From Streptomyces sp. (GTDB lineage: Bacteria > Actinomycetota > Actinomycetes > Streptomycetales > Streptomycetaceae), in the NCBI RefSeq assembly GCF_031181555.1, contig NZ_JAPSKQ010000018.1:1-58288 (forward strand): a stretch of 58,288 bases of DNA. Reading direction: 5' to 3'. The position numbers and the translations under genes are program-made. The notes under the pieces are model-generated. The model was not told the origin of the DNA and made no database searches. It saw nothing but the letters and a program-made list of their open reading frames with translations. Below, one piece after another: positions 1-7,580 of the stretch; position 1 is the first letter of the stretch, and each line of letters opens with the position of its first letter.

Positions 1-977
1 TGACCGTCACCTTCGGCGGCCGCGGCCGCAAGGAGTCCCGGGCGGTCGACGGCGTCTCCTTCGAGGTCGACCAGGGCCAGGTCGTGGGCCTGGTCGGCGA
101 GTCCGGCTGCGGGAAGTCCGTCACCTCCCTGGCCCTGATGGGCCTGCTGCCCCACAAGGGCGTCACGGTCGGCGGCCGTGCCGAATTCGACGGCACGGAC
201 CTGTTCACCATGAGCCCGTCCGCCCGCCGCGACCTGCGCGGCAGCAGGATGGCGATGATCTTCCAGGACCCGCTGTCCTCCCTCAACCCGGTCGTGCCGG
301 TCGGCGTGCAGGTCACCGAGATCCTCGAACGCCACCGCGGGCTGAAGGGCGAGGCCGCCCGCAAGGAGGCCGCCCACCTGCTGGACCGGGTCGGCATCCC
401 CGACCCGACCCGGCGGCTCAAGGAGTACCCGCACCAGCTCTCCGGCGGCATGCGCCAGCGCGCGCTGATCGCCATGGCGGTGGCCTGCGCCCCGAGCCTG
501 CTCATCGCCGACGAGCCCACCACGGCCCTCGACGTGACGATCCAGGCGCAGATCCTGGAACTGCTCAAGGAGCTCGTGGACCAGGAGGGCACCGCCCTGC
601 TGATGATCACCCACGACCTCGGCGTGGTCGCCGGCCTCTGCGACCAGGTCAACGTGCTCTACGCGGGCAAGGTCGTGGAGTCCTCCGGGCGCCGCGAGCT
701 GTTCGCCCACCCCACCCACCCCTACGCGCACGGACTGCTGGGCTCCATCCCGCGTCTGGATGCCCCCCGGGGCGAGTCCCTCAAGCCCATCCGCGGCTCC
801 ATCAACGACCGCATCGCCTGGGCCGACGGCTGCGCCTTCGCGCCCCGCTGCGACCGGTACGAGATGGGCTGCCTGACCGGCACCCCGCAGCTCACCGAGC
901 CCCGCGCGGCCGGTCACCAGGTGCGGTGCGTCAACCCCGTACTCGACGACGCGAAGGCCGAGGAGGTCCCCGCATGA
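1..977 (+). CDS. Oligopeptide ABC transporter ATP-binding protein, DppD/OppD type (5' end outside window)
   Basis: ATPase subunit of a peptide-importing ABC transporter, acting at the inner face of the membrane with a partner ATPase encoded next. The reading frame is already open at base 3, so the start codon lies upstream of the window. Visible motifs are the Walker A (GESGCGKS), the Q-loop (FQDPLSSLNP), the signature LSGGMRQR, the Walker B (LLIADEPTTALD) and the switch His (ITHDLG). The C-terminal oligopeptide-transporter extension has its usual cysteines (DGCAFAPRCDRYEMGC), and GMRQR is typical of the DppD rather than the DppF subunit. The stop overlaps the next start (ATGA), so translation is probably coupled. 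Substrate cannot be read from the sequence. Confidence 0.93.
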   Translation, partial: TVTFGGRGRKESRAVDGVSFEVDQGQVVGLVGESGCGKSVTSLALMGLLPHKGVTVGGRAEFDGTDLFTMSPSARRDLRGSRMAMIFQDPLSSLNPVVPVGVQVTEILERHRGLKGEAARKEAAHLLDRVGIPDPTRRLKEYPHQLSGGMRQRALIAMAVACAPSLLIADEPTTALDVTIQAQILELLKELVDQEGTALLMITHDLGVVAGLCDQVNVLYAGKVVESSGRRELFAHPTHPYAHGLLGSIPRLDAPRGESLKPIRGSINDRIAWADGCAFAPRCDRYEMGCLTGTPQLTEPRAAGHQVRCVNPVLDDAKAEEVPA

Positions 978-2227
978 GCCTGCTCGAACTGGACGGCGTC
1001 AAGGTCCACTTCCCCATCAAGAAGGGCGTCCTGTTCGACCGCACGGTCGGCCACGTCTACGCCGTGGACGGGGTGTCGCTGAAGGTCGAGGCCGGCGAGA
1101 CGTACGGCCTGGTCGGCGAGTCCGGCTGCGGCAAGACCACCCTGGGGCGGTCGGTGCTGCGGCTGGTGGACATCACCGAGGGTTCGGTCGTCCTCGACGG
1201 CACCGACCTGGCGAAGCTGCCCGGCGAGGAGATGCGCCGCTTCCGGCGCCGGCTCCAGATGGTCTTCCAGGACCCGCTGGGCTCGCTCAACCCCCGGCAG
1301 AACATCGAGTCGATCCTGTCCGAGGGCATGGTCGCCCACGGCATCGGCAAGGACCAGGAGGAGCGCCGGGAGAAGATCAAGGCGATCCTGGAACGGGTCG
1401 GCCTGCCCTCCAACGCGCTCTCCCGCTACCCGCACGAGTTCTCCGGCGGCCAGCGCCAGCGGATCGGCATCGCCCGCGCGCTCGTCCTCGAACCGGACGT
1501 GATCATCTGCGACGAGCCGGTCTCCGCGCTCGACGTGTCCATCCAGGCCCAGGTCATCAACCTGCTGGAGGAGCTCCAGGAGGAGCTGGGCCTGACCTAC
1601 GTGGTGATCGCCCACGACCTCGCGGTGGTCCGGCACATCTCCGACGTGATCGGTGTGATGTACCTGGGCTCGCTGGTCGAGGAGGCACCGAGCGACGCGC
1701 TGTACGCCGAGCCCCGCCACCCGTACACCAAGGCCCTGATGTCGGCCGTGCCGGTGCCGGACCCGGAGGTGGAGGACCGTCGCGAGCGCATCCTGCTCAC
1801 CGGCGACCTGCCCTCCCCGGCGAACCCGCCCACCGGCTGCCGTTTCCACACCCGCTGCCCCTGGGCCCAGGCCGAGCGGTGCTCGACCGAACGGCCGGAA
1901 CTGCGGGACGTCGGCGGCGGCCACCGGGTGGCCTGCCACTACGCCGACGAGATCCGGTCGGGAGAGCTGGCGCGGACCCGGCCCACGGGCATCGAGGCCG
2001 TCACGGCAAGCGAAGGCGTGGAGGCCGGGCGGACCGGGGGCGAGGCGGAGGTTCCCGCCGCACTCCTGCCGGCCGACTCGACGACCAAGCCGGACGCCGC
2101 GGTGGTCAAGGAGAAGGTGCCGACAGCGGCCGAGGCCCCGAACGACCGGACGGCCGATGCCGCGGCGAAGGACCTCGACGCCGCGGCGCCGGATGCGTCC
2201 GGCAAGGGTTCGGGCGGGACCGGCTGA
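974..2227 (+). CDS. Oligopeptide ABC transporter ATP-binding protein, DppF/OppF type
   Basis: Second ATPase of the same peptide importer. The ATG at 974 overlaps the previous stop and is preceded by GAGGAGG, which decides it over upstream in-frame codons. The 417 residues contain Walker A (GESGCGKT), FQDPLGSLNP, the signature FSGGQRQR, Walker B (VIICDEPVSALD) and the switch His (IAHDLA). The C-terminal cysteine region (GCRFHTRCPWAQAERC) is as expected. Beyond about residue 330 there is an unusual tail of roughly 85 residues rich in Ala, Glu and Gly, with no recognisable fold. Normal DppF proteins end near the final cysteine motif, so the tail is probably disordered. It is the last gene of the operon; a 12-bp hairpin follows at 2296. 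Confidence 0.93.
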   Translation: MSLLELDGVKVHFPIKKGVLFDRTVGHVYAVDGVSLKVEAGETYGLVGESGCGKTTLGRSVLRLVDITEGSVVLDGTDLAKLPGEEMRRFRRRLQMVFQDPLGSLNPRQNIESILSEGMVAHGIGKDQEERREKIKAILERVGLPSNALSRYPHEFSGGQRQRIGIARALVLEPDVIICDEPVSALDVSIQAQVINLLEELQEELGLTYVVIAHDLAVVRHISDVIGVMYLGSLVEEAPSDALYAEPRHPYTKALMSAVPVPDPEVEDRRERILLTGDLPSPANPPTGCRFHTRCPWAQAERCSTERPELRDVGGGHRVACHYADEIRSGELARTRPTGIEAVTASEGVEAGRTGGEAEVPAALLPADSTTKPDAAVVKEKVPTAAEAPNDRTADAAAKDLDAAAPDASGKGSGGTG

Positions 2228-2295
2228 CGGACCGCCGTACTTCTCGGGTCTTCGGGCGGCTCCGCTGATCGGTCCGAGGACAGCAAGCCCTCATC

Positions 2296-2326
2296 ACCCC
2301 TCGCCTTGTTTTGTAAGGCGAGGGGT
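2296..2326 (+). terminator. 12-bp perfect hairpin after the peptide ABC operon
   Basis: A perfect inverted repeat pairs 2296-2307 with 2315-2326 around a 7-base loop (GTTTTGT). Only a short T-rich run (TTCTT) follows. It most likely terminates the ABC operon. Its right arm also contains the GAGGGG that would serve as ribosome binding site for the TTG at 2329, so it might additionally influence translation of the next gene. Confidence 0.7.
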
Positions 2327-2328
2327 TC

Positions 2329-3006
2329 TTGCTGAGTAAGAATGTAAGGGTGCTCCAGCAACTGTTCAGCCCGTCCGTCCTGCACGCACTCGACCTGATC
2401 GGCATCTTCGTCTTCGCGATCTCCGGTGCCCTGCTGGGCGTGCGCAAGAACTTCGACGTCTTCGGCATGGCCGTGCTCGCCGAGGTCACCGGCCTGGGCG
2501 GAGGCCTCTTCCGCGACCTGGTCATCGGTGCCGTACCGCCCGCCGCCTTCACGGACCTGGGGTACTTCGTCACCCCGCTGCTGGCGACGGCCCTGGTCTT
2601 CTTCCTCCATCCGCACGTGGAGCGCATCCAGACCGCCGTCAACGTCTTCGACGCGGCCGGCCTCGGCCTGTTCTGCGTCGTCGGCACGACCAAGGCGTAC
2701 GACTACGGGCTCGGCCTGACCGCCTCCGCCTGTCTGGGCCTGGCCACCGCGGTGGGCGGCGGCGTGCTGCGCGACGTGCTCGCCAACGAGGTGCCCTCGC
2801 TGCTGCGCTGGGACCGTGACCTGTACGCGGTCCCGGCCATGGCCGGCGCCGTCATGGTCGCGCTGTGCCTCCGCTACGACGTGCTGAACGCGACGACCAG
2901 CAGCCTCGCCGCGGTCACGGCCTTCGTGCTGCGGCTGCTCGCGATGCGCTACCACTGGCGGGCGCCTCGCGCCTGGCACCGGCGTTCGACGGTCCGGGAG
3001 GAGTAG
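2329..3006 (+). CDS. TRIC-type (UPF0126) membrane protein, putative cation channel
   Basis: Integral membrane protein of the trimeric intracellular cation channel / UPF0126 family. The family carries two repeats of a three-helix unit, each with a glycine-rich kink. Both repeats are visible: residues about 20-105 with TGLGGGLFRDLVIG, and about 105-195 with TAVGGGVLRDVLANE. The length of 225 residues is typical. The start is uncertain. TTG 2329 has GAGGGG four bases upstream, inside the preceding hairpin arm. GTG 2350 lies 7 bases after a TAAGAAT that could be a -10 element, which would give a leaderless mRNA and 218 residues. Prokaryotic members have been proposed as K+ or other cation channels; the substrate here is unknown. 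Confidence 0.85.
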   Translation: MLSKNVRVLQQLFSPSVLHALDLIGIFVFAISGALLGVRKNFDVFGMAVLAEVTGLGGGLFRDLVIGAVPPAAFTDLGYFVTPLLATALVFFLHPHVERIQTAVNVFDAAGLGLFCVVGTTKAYDYGLGLTASACLGLATAVGGGVLRDVLANEVPSLLRWDRDLYAVPAMAGAVMVALCLRYDVLNATTSSLAAVTAFVLRLLAMRYHWRAPRAWHRRSTVREE

Positions 3007-3117
3007 TGCGGGAAGGGGCGGGACCGCGGCACGCGCGCACCGGGACGTCACGCGGATTCCATCTGGGCGTCGAGCCAAAAGCTACCGCTTAGTAATTGCT
3101 TCTTGTACTGTTCAGCC

Positions 3118-3978
3118 ATGCCAGAAGCAGCCTCCGCCCCGGCCACCCGGGCCACGATCGGCGCCAGTGAGTTCGACCGCGACACCGCGGTGACACCGCG
3201 CGCGCCCGGCGTCTACGACATCGACCTCTCCGCCGGCTGGACGATCATCAACGCCGTCAACGGCGGCTATCTGCTGGCCGTCCTGGGCCGCGCGCTCGCG
3301 GACGCCCTGCCGCACCCCGACCCGTTCACCATCTCCGCGCACTACCTGACCGCCTCCCAGCCCGGCCCCGCGGTCGTCCGCACCCAGACCGTGCGCACCG
3401 GACGGACCCTGTCGACCGGCCAGGCGTCCCTGTTCCAGCGGGACGAGCGCGGCCAGGAGGTCGAGCGCATCCGCGTCCTCGCCTCCTACGGCGACCTGGA
3501 CTCCCTCCCCGACGACGTCCGTACGACGGCCGAGCCGCCCGTGATCCCGCCGATGGAGCAGTGCTTCGGCCCCGAGGACGGACCCGCCCCGGTCGACGGC
3601 AGCTCCGCCATCGCCGGCCGGCTGATGCTCAAGCTCGACCCGTCGACCCTGGGCTGGGCGCTCGGACAGCCCTCCGGCAAGGGGGAGATGCGGGCCTGGT
3701 TCGGGCTCGCCGACGGCCGCGACCCCGATCCGTTCTCGCTGCTCCTCGCGGTGGACGCGCTGCCGCCGACCGCCTTCGAGCTCGGGCTCTCCGGCTGGGT
3801 TCCCACCGTGGAGCTGACGGTGCACGTGCGCTGCCGTCCGGCGCCGGGCCCGCTGCGCGTGTCGGTCACCACCCGCAACCTGGCCGGCGGCTTCCTGGAG
3901 GAGGACGCCGAGGTCTGGGACAGCGCCGACCGGCTGGTGGCCCAGTCCCGCCAGCTCGCGCGCGTGCGGCTGGGCTGA
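3118..3978 (+). CDS. Thioesterase-family (double hot-dog) protein
   Basis: Predicted cytosolic acyl-CoA thioesterase-like protein of 286 residues. The N-terminal half contains NAVNGGYLLAVLGRALADAL followed by HYLTASQPGP, a pattern typical of TesB-like double hot-dog proteins. The second half (GRLMLKLDP to WVPTVELTVHVR) looks like a second hot-dog unit. The ATG at 3118 fits the family N-terminus. No good ribosome binding site precedes it, and an in-frame TTG lies 15 bases upstream. The gene stands alone and converges on the FabR-like regulator, with a shared terminator between them. The acyl substrate is not predictable. Confidence 0.8.
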   Translation: MPEAASAPATRATIGASEFDRDTAVTPRAPGVYDIDLSAGWTIINAVNGGYLLAVLGRALADALPHPDPFTISAHYLTASQPGPAVVRTQTVRTGRTLSTGQASLFQRDERGQEVERIRVLASYGDLDSLPDDVRTTAEPPVIPPMEQCFGPEDGPAPVDGSSAIAGRLMLKLDPSTLGWALGQPSGKGEMRAWFGLADGRDPDPFSLLLAVDALPPTAFELGLSGWVPTVELTVHVRCRPAPGPLRVSVTTRNLAGGFLEEDAEVWDSADRLVAQSRQLARVRLG

Positions 3979-4015
3979 GCCGCACGCCTTCGGTCCGCCT
4001 CCCGGACGAGTCCCT

Positions 4016-4049
4016 ACGACGGCCGCCCCGCGCGCGGGGCGGCCGTCGT
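4016..4049. terminator. 16-bp bidirectional terminator hairpin
   Basis: Perfect inverted repeat 4016-4031 / 4034-4049 between two converging genes. The repeat reaches the last base of the TetR-family gene. No T-run is present on either side, as is common for Streptomyces terminators. Confidence 0.8.
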
Positions 4050-4711
4050 CATGGGGCGCTGCGGCCGCCTCCGGCCGGTCCGTCGAGCCAGTGCCGGCGG
4101 CCGATGCCGATCAGCCGCAGCTGACGGGTCGCCAGCCGTGTCACCCGCTCCCGCTCCCGCGGGTCCGCGTCCGCCTCCAGCGCCTCCAGGAAGAGCGAGG
4201 CCGTGACGAGCATCTGGTCCACGTAGAGCTGGGCCAGCATCAGCCGGTCGTCCTCGCTCCAGCCCGCGGAGACCGGGTCGCCGGCCAGAGCCTCCCCGAC
4301 CTCCCCGGCGAACCGGGCGAGTTGCTCGCGTACCGCCTCCCGGACCGGCCGGACCCCGCCGTGCCGCTCCCGGGCGATGAAACGGACGTGCGCGGGGTAC
4401 GCGTCCACATGACCGGCGATCAGTCCGACGGCGCGCGCGATGCGTTCCTCGCTGTCGCCGGCCGCGGACACCGTCGTCCTGATCATCGGGTGCAGGCTGC
4501 CCAGCGCCTCCTCGACCAGTGCCACACCCAGGTCCGCGGTGGAGCGGAAGTGCCGGTAGAAGGCGGTCGGGGCGACCCCCGCGGCACGGGTGACCTCACG
4601 CAGGCCCAGGCTGCTCAGGCTCTGCCCCTCGAGCAGTTCCAGGGCCGCGTCGAGGAGCGCCCGCCGGGTCTTCTGCTTCTGGGCCTGCCGGGCGCCGAGG
4701 GTGTGACTCAT
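4049..4711 (-). CDS. TetR-family regulator resembling FabR/DesT
   Basis: Transcriptional repressor of 220 residues. The N-terminal helix-turn-helix spans roughly residues 14-60 (KTRRALLDAALELL to AGVAPTAFYRHFRS). The run of recognition-helix residues and the following ADLGVALVEEAL closely match the FabR/DesT branch of TetR proteins, which controls unsaturated fatty acid synthesis. That assignment is from remembered family sequences, so the ligand is inference. The gene starts at ATG 4711 and is divergent from a small membrane protein. The intergenic region holds two near-identical 13-mers (4718 and 4775) that are plausible operators, the first directly upstream of its own start, suggesting autoregulation. 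Confidence 0.88.
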   Translation of the reverse strand: MSHTLGARQAQKQKTRRALLDAALELLEGQSLSSLGLREVTRAAGVAPTAFYRHFRSTADLGVALVEEALGSLHPMIRTTVSAAGDSEERIARAVGLIAGHVDAYPAHVRFIARERHGGVRPVREAVREQLARFAGEVGEALAGDPVSAGWSEDDRLMLAQLYVDQMLVTASLFLEALEADADPRERERVTRLATRQLRLIGIGRRHWLDGPAGGGRSAP

Positions 4712-4717
4712 GCCATG

Positions 4718-4787
4718 CAGTCAACAACTGTTCTCCGGGAGGGGAAAGGCACGACCGGAGTTAGACTGGAAAGTCAGTGAACAACTG
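4718..4787. promoter_or_regulatory. Duplicated TetR-operator-like 13-mers
   Basis: CAGTCAACAACTG at 4718-4730 and CAGTGAACAACTG at 4775-4787 differ at one base, and each has CAGT/ACTG arms. They sit in the divergent region between the FabR-like regulator and the small membrane protein gene. The second copy also lies inside a wider inverted repeat with arms GTGAAC and GTTCAC (about 4778-4805). Binding by the adjacent TetR protein is inferred from position only. Confidence 0.5.
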
Positions 4788-4825
4788 TAACTGCAATCGT
4801 TCACCGAAACGTGGGGATCCGACTC

Positions 4826-4993
4826 GTGCTGTTCCTCGTCGCCGCCCTTCTGCTGCTCGGCGTGCTCCTGGGCACCGTGGCCCACGCGCCGCTCTCCTTC
4901 TCCGTCGCCGCGGGCGCCGTCATCGCCGTCTGGCTCGGTGTCTTCGCCCTGCGCGAGCGCCACGGCCGCGGCCGCGGCACCTCGGCGCGCTGA
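4826..4993 (+). CDS. Small two-helix membrane protein
   Basis: A 55-residue protein made of two hydrophobic segments (about residues 1-20 and 26-44) and a short basic Arg/Gly-rich tail, so probably an inner-membrane protein. GTG 4826 is preceded by GGGGA at a good distance. An alternative GTG at 4811 would add five residues but has no clear binding site. It is divergent from the FabR-like regulator, which probably controls it. No family is recognised and no function can be assigned. Confidence 0.6.
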   Translation: MLFLVAALLLLGVLLGTVAHAPLSFSVAAGAVIAVWLGVFALRERHGRGRGTSAR

Positions 4994-5048
4994 CCTTCCG
5001 CAGGACCGCCCCTCCGTCCGGCCGCCCCGACCGTGGGAGTCGATCACC

Positions 5049-5315
5049 ATGCAGCTCATCGCACCGGCGAACCGCCGCACCGGTTTCCGGGACGCCGACG
5101 GCATGGCCGTCGCGTCGTTCGTCCTGGGCCTGCTGGGTCTGCTCGTCCTCAACGTCCTCCTCGGCCCGATCGCCATCGTGCTGGCGGGCACGGCCCTGTG
5201 GCGGGGCACCGCCCGGCGCGGCCGCGCCCTCCTGGGGCTCGGCCTCGGCGTCGCCGACCTGCTGGTCCTGGCGGCGTTCGTCCAGGCGGACCACACGATC
5301 TCGTGGAGCCTGTGA
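5049..5315 (+). CDS. DUF4190-like small membrane protein
   Basis: An 88-residue protein. It opens with a short polar stretch, then FRDADGMAVASFVLGLLGLLVLNVLLGPIAIVLAG and a second hydrophobic helix, the layout of DUF4190 proteins. GGGAG lies 8 bases before ATG 5049. It follows the small membrane gene at 4826 by 55 bases in the same direction and may be cotranscribed with it. The function of DUF4190 proteins is unknown. Confidence 0.75.
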   Translation: MQLIAPANRRTGFRDADGMAVASFVLGLLGLLVLNVLLGPIAIVLAGTALWRGTARRGRALLGLGLGVADLLVLAAFVQADHTISWSL

Positions 5316-5384
5316 GCCGGCGTCGCGTCCCGGCCGACCTCGACCCGGAGCCGGTGCGCCGGGGCCCGTAGAATCGGCCCCACC

Positions 5385-6554
5385 ATGGCTTACCTCGACC
5401 ACGCCGCGACCACCCCGATGCTTCCCGAGGCAGTCGAGGCACTCACCGCGCACCTGGGCGTCACCGGCAACGCCTCCTCCCTCCACGCGGCCGGCCGCCG
5501 GGCCCGCCGCACCGTCGAGGAGGCCCGCGAAACCCTCGCCGAGGCCCTCGGCGCCCGCCCCAGCGAAGTGGTCTTCACCTCCGGCGGCACCGAGGCCGAC
5601 AACCTCGCCGTGAAGGGCCTGTACTGGTCCCGCCGCGACGCGGATCCGGCCCGCACCCGGGTCCTCGCCAGCCCCGTCGAGCACCACGCCGTCCTCGACG
5701 CCGTCCACTGGCTCGCCGAGCACGAGGGCGCCACCGTCGAGTACCTGCCGGTCGACTCCCACGGCCGGGTCCACCCGGACGCCCTGCGCGAGGCCATCGC
5801 CCGCAACCCCGACGACGTCGCCCTCGCCACGGTCATGTGGGCCAACAACGAGATCGGAACGATCCTGCCGGTCCGCGAACTCGCCGAGGCCGCCGCCGAG
5901 TTCGGGATTCCGCTGCACTCCGACGCGGTCCAGGCCTTCGGCCAGGTGCCCGTCGACTTCGCCGCGTCCGGGCTCGCCGCGATGACCGTGTCCGGCCACA
6001 AGATCGGCGGCCCGTACGGCATCGGCGCGCTGGTCCTGGGCCGGGAGCACACCCCCGTGCCCGTCCTGCACGGCGGCGGTCAGGAGCGCCACGTCCGCTC
6101 CGGCACGCTGGACGTGCCCGCGATCGCCTCCTTCGCCGTCGCCGGGCGGCTGGCCGCCGAGCAGCGGGAGTGGTTCGCCCGCGAGATCGGCGCCCTGCGC
6201 GACGCCCTGGTCGCCGCGGTCCGCGAGGCCGTCCCGGACGCCGTCCTCGGCGGTGACCCCGCGCCCGGGGGGCGGCTTCCGGCCAACGCGCACTTCACCT
6301 TCCCCGGCTGCGAGGGCGACTCCCTGCTCCTGCTGCTCGACGCCCAGGGGATCGAGTGCTCCACCGGCTCCGCCTGCACCGCCGGCGTCGCCCAGCCCAG
6401 CCACGTGCTGCTGGCCACCGGTACCGACCCCGACCTGGCCCGCGGCACCCTCCGCTTCTCCCTCGGCCACACGTCCACGGAGGCCGATGTGGAAGCCCTG
6501 GCCAAGGCCATCGGCCCGGCGGTGGAGCGGGCCCGGGCGGCGGGGCTGACCTGA
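5385..6554 (+). CDS. Cysteine desulfurase (IscS/NifS family)
   Basis: PLP enzyme converting L-cysteine to alanine and an enzyme-bound persulfide, the sulfur source for tRNA thiolation, Fe-S clusters and thiamine. The 389 residues include the N-terminal [10 protein letters not shown], the EHHAV histidine motif, the PLP lysine K206 in SGHKIGGP, and the catalytic cysteine C331 in [10 protein letters not shown]. The flexible Cys loop with SAC resembles the IscS group. The gene lies about 1 kb before mnmA, and such pairing suggests it donates sulfur to MnmA. The ATG follows a 70-base gap. Its 3' end faces an opposite-strand TPP riboswitch whose transcript would run into this gene as antisense RNA. 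Confidence 0.95.
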   Translation: MAYLDHAATTPMLPEAVEALTAHLGVTGNASSLHAAGRRARRTVEEARETLAEALGARPSEVVFTSGGTEADNLAVKGLYWSRRDADPARTRVLASPVEHHAVLDAVHWLAEHEGATVEYLPVDSHGRVHPDALREAIARNPDDVALATVMWANNEIGTILPVRELAEAAAEFGIPLHSDAVQAFGQVPVDFAASGLAAMTVSGHKIGGPYGIGALVLGREHTPVPVLHGGGQERHVRSGTLDVPAIASFAVAGRLAAEQREWFAREIGALRDALVAAVREAVPDAVLGGDPAPGGRLPANAHFTFPGCEGDSLLLLLDAQGIECSTGSACTAGVAQPSHVLLATGTDPDLARGTLRFSLGHTSTEADVEALAKAIGPAVERARAAGLT

Positions 6555-6562
6555 GGTCGGGA

Positions 6563-6580
6563 GGTCCGGCTTCCCCCGGA
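6563..6580. terminator. Short hairpin after cysteine desulfurase gene
   Basis: GTCCGG/CCGGAC arms (6563-6568? and 6575-6580 region) with a 6-base loop lie just after the stop codon. The stem is only about 6 bp and lacks a T-run. It could end desulfurase transcription on the plus strand, or act downstream of the TPP aptamer on the minus strand; the sequence does not decide. Confidence 0.4.
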
Positions 6581-6602
6581 CACGACGATGACCTACGAGA
6601 CG

Positions 6603-6709
6603 GGTTCCCTTCGCCGGTATGACCCGGATCAGGTGACTAGGGGTCGCCTTCCGGTCGTGTGACCTTCCGGCCTCTCAGCCCGACCGTCGACGTCGGCACC
6701 AGCGGAAGT
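6603..6709 (-). ncRNA. TPP riboswitch (THI element) with no sense-strand gene downstream
   Basis: Read on the minus strand, this stretch has both hallmark TPP-aptamer blocks in order. The first is GGGCTGAGAGG (about 6670-6682). The second is ACCTGATCCGGGTCATACC followed by GGCGAAGGGAA (about 6604-6634). Arms GCCGAC and GTCGG before the first block can form P2/P3, and TTCC (about 6705) can close P1 with GGAA (about 6605). TPP riboswitches bind thiamine pyrophosphate and usually repress thiamine genes in cis. Here the next minus-strand region is the antisense of the cysteine desulfurase gene, and no convincing minus-strand gene follows until 4711. The amidase gene lies upstream of it on the same strand. 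Confidence 0.88.
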
Positions 6710-6786
6710 CGAAACTTCTCGCCGAAGTCGGCTACTCCGGTCGAACTCCCTCACTCGTCCCGTAGGCCTGTTTTCAGAATAGAACG

Positions 6787-6807
6787 CCCCTTTCGAAATG
6801 GAAGGGG
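6787..6807 (-). terminator. Hairpin after the amidase gene
   Basis: CCCCTT (6787-6792) pairs with AAGGGG (6802-6807) around a 9-base loop, 42 bases past the amidase stop and before the TPP aptamer on the same strand. There is no clear T-run on the minus strand. If it terminates, the riboswitch must have its own promoter between about 6710 and 6790. Confidence 0.4.
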
Positions 6808-6848
6808 GTGGATGGTGTTTTTTCGTCCGGACTTTCGGAGCGGTGGTC

Positions 6849-7538
6849 TCAGACCGTCCCCGTGCGCGCCCGACGTACGAGCCTCATGTAGCGGTCCCAG
6901 TCCCAGTGCGGGCCCGGGTCGGTGTGGTCCGTGCCCGGCACCTCGACGTGGCCGATGATGTGCTCCCGGTCGACCGGGATGTCGTACCGCGCGCATATCC
7001 GGGCCGTGAGCCGCGCCGAGGCCTCGTACATCTCGTCCGTGAAGTCCTGCGGCCGGTCCACGAACCCCTCGTGCTCGATGCCGACGCTGCGCTCGTTGTA
7101 GTCGCGGTCGCCCGCGTGGTACGCCACGTCCAGCTCGCGGATCATCTGCGTGACGCGTCCGTCCTGGCCGACGATGTAGTGCGTGGCCGCCTTGTGCCCC
7201 GGGTCCTGGAACGCCCTCACCGCGCTGTCGAAGCTGCCCTGGGTGACATGGACGATCACCATGTCGATGCCGTAGTCGTCGGGCCGGTCCGCGCGGCGCC
7301 AGTTGGCGTCCGAGGCCGCCACCCAGCGCGCGTCCGCGAAGTCCACCGCGCCCTGCTCGCGCGGCTTCTCCACCCCCGGCACGCGCCACCACAGACGCCC
7401 CAGCTCGTCCCGGGCCAGCACCGCCGTGCCCGCCGCGGCCGCCACCCCGCCCACGATCAGGGCCCGCCGCCCGATGCGCCGGTCCCCGTCCTTGCCCGCG
7501 GATGCTTTTCTCGCCCCCATGCGATCTTCAACGCACAT
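6849..7538 (-). CDS. Exported N-acetylmuramoyl-L-alanine amidase (Amidase_2 / PGRP fold)
   Basis: Predicted extracytoplasmic peptidoglycan amidase that would cleave the bond between MurNAc and L-Ala. A Tat-like leader ([23 protein letters not shown]) covers about residues 20-45. The amidase domain follows, with zinc-ligand candidates in [15 protein letters not shown] and TDPGPHWDW, plus [16 protein letters not shown], a standard Amidase_2 core motif. ATG 7538 has GGAG seven bases upstream and gives 229 residues. ATG 7520 would give 223 with a poorer site. It is divergent from mnmA with only 42 bases between the starts, so the two promoters must overlap or lie within the genes. Confidence 0.87.
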   Translation of the reverse strand: MCVEDRMGARKASAGKDGDRRIGRRALIVGGVAAAAGTAVLARDELGRLWWRVPGVEKPREQGAVDFADARWVAASDANWRRADRPDDYGIDMVIVHVTQGSFDSAVRAFQDPGHKAATHYIVGQDGRVTQMIRELDVAYHAGDRDYNERSVGIEHEGFVDRPQDFTDEMYEASARLTARICARYDIPVDREHIIGHVEVPGTDHTDPGPHWDWDRYMRLVRRARTGTV

Positions 7539-7580
7539 GCGGCGGCTCCGGTTCCCGCGCCCCCGTACTCTGGAGGGGTT

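Noticed and set aside
4920..6470. 516-codon minus-strand frame opposite DUF4190 and cysteine desulfurase genes
   Set aside because: Gly/Ala/Asp/Val-rich shadow of two clear plus-strand genes.
6080..6583. Minus-strand ORF just downstream of the TPP aptamer as its regulated gene
   Set aside because: It is entirely opposite the 3' part of the cysteine desulfurase gene, has no ribosome binding site and gives an Arg/Ala/Ser-rich sequence with no recognisable domain.
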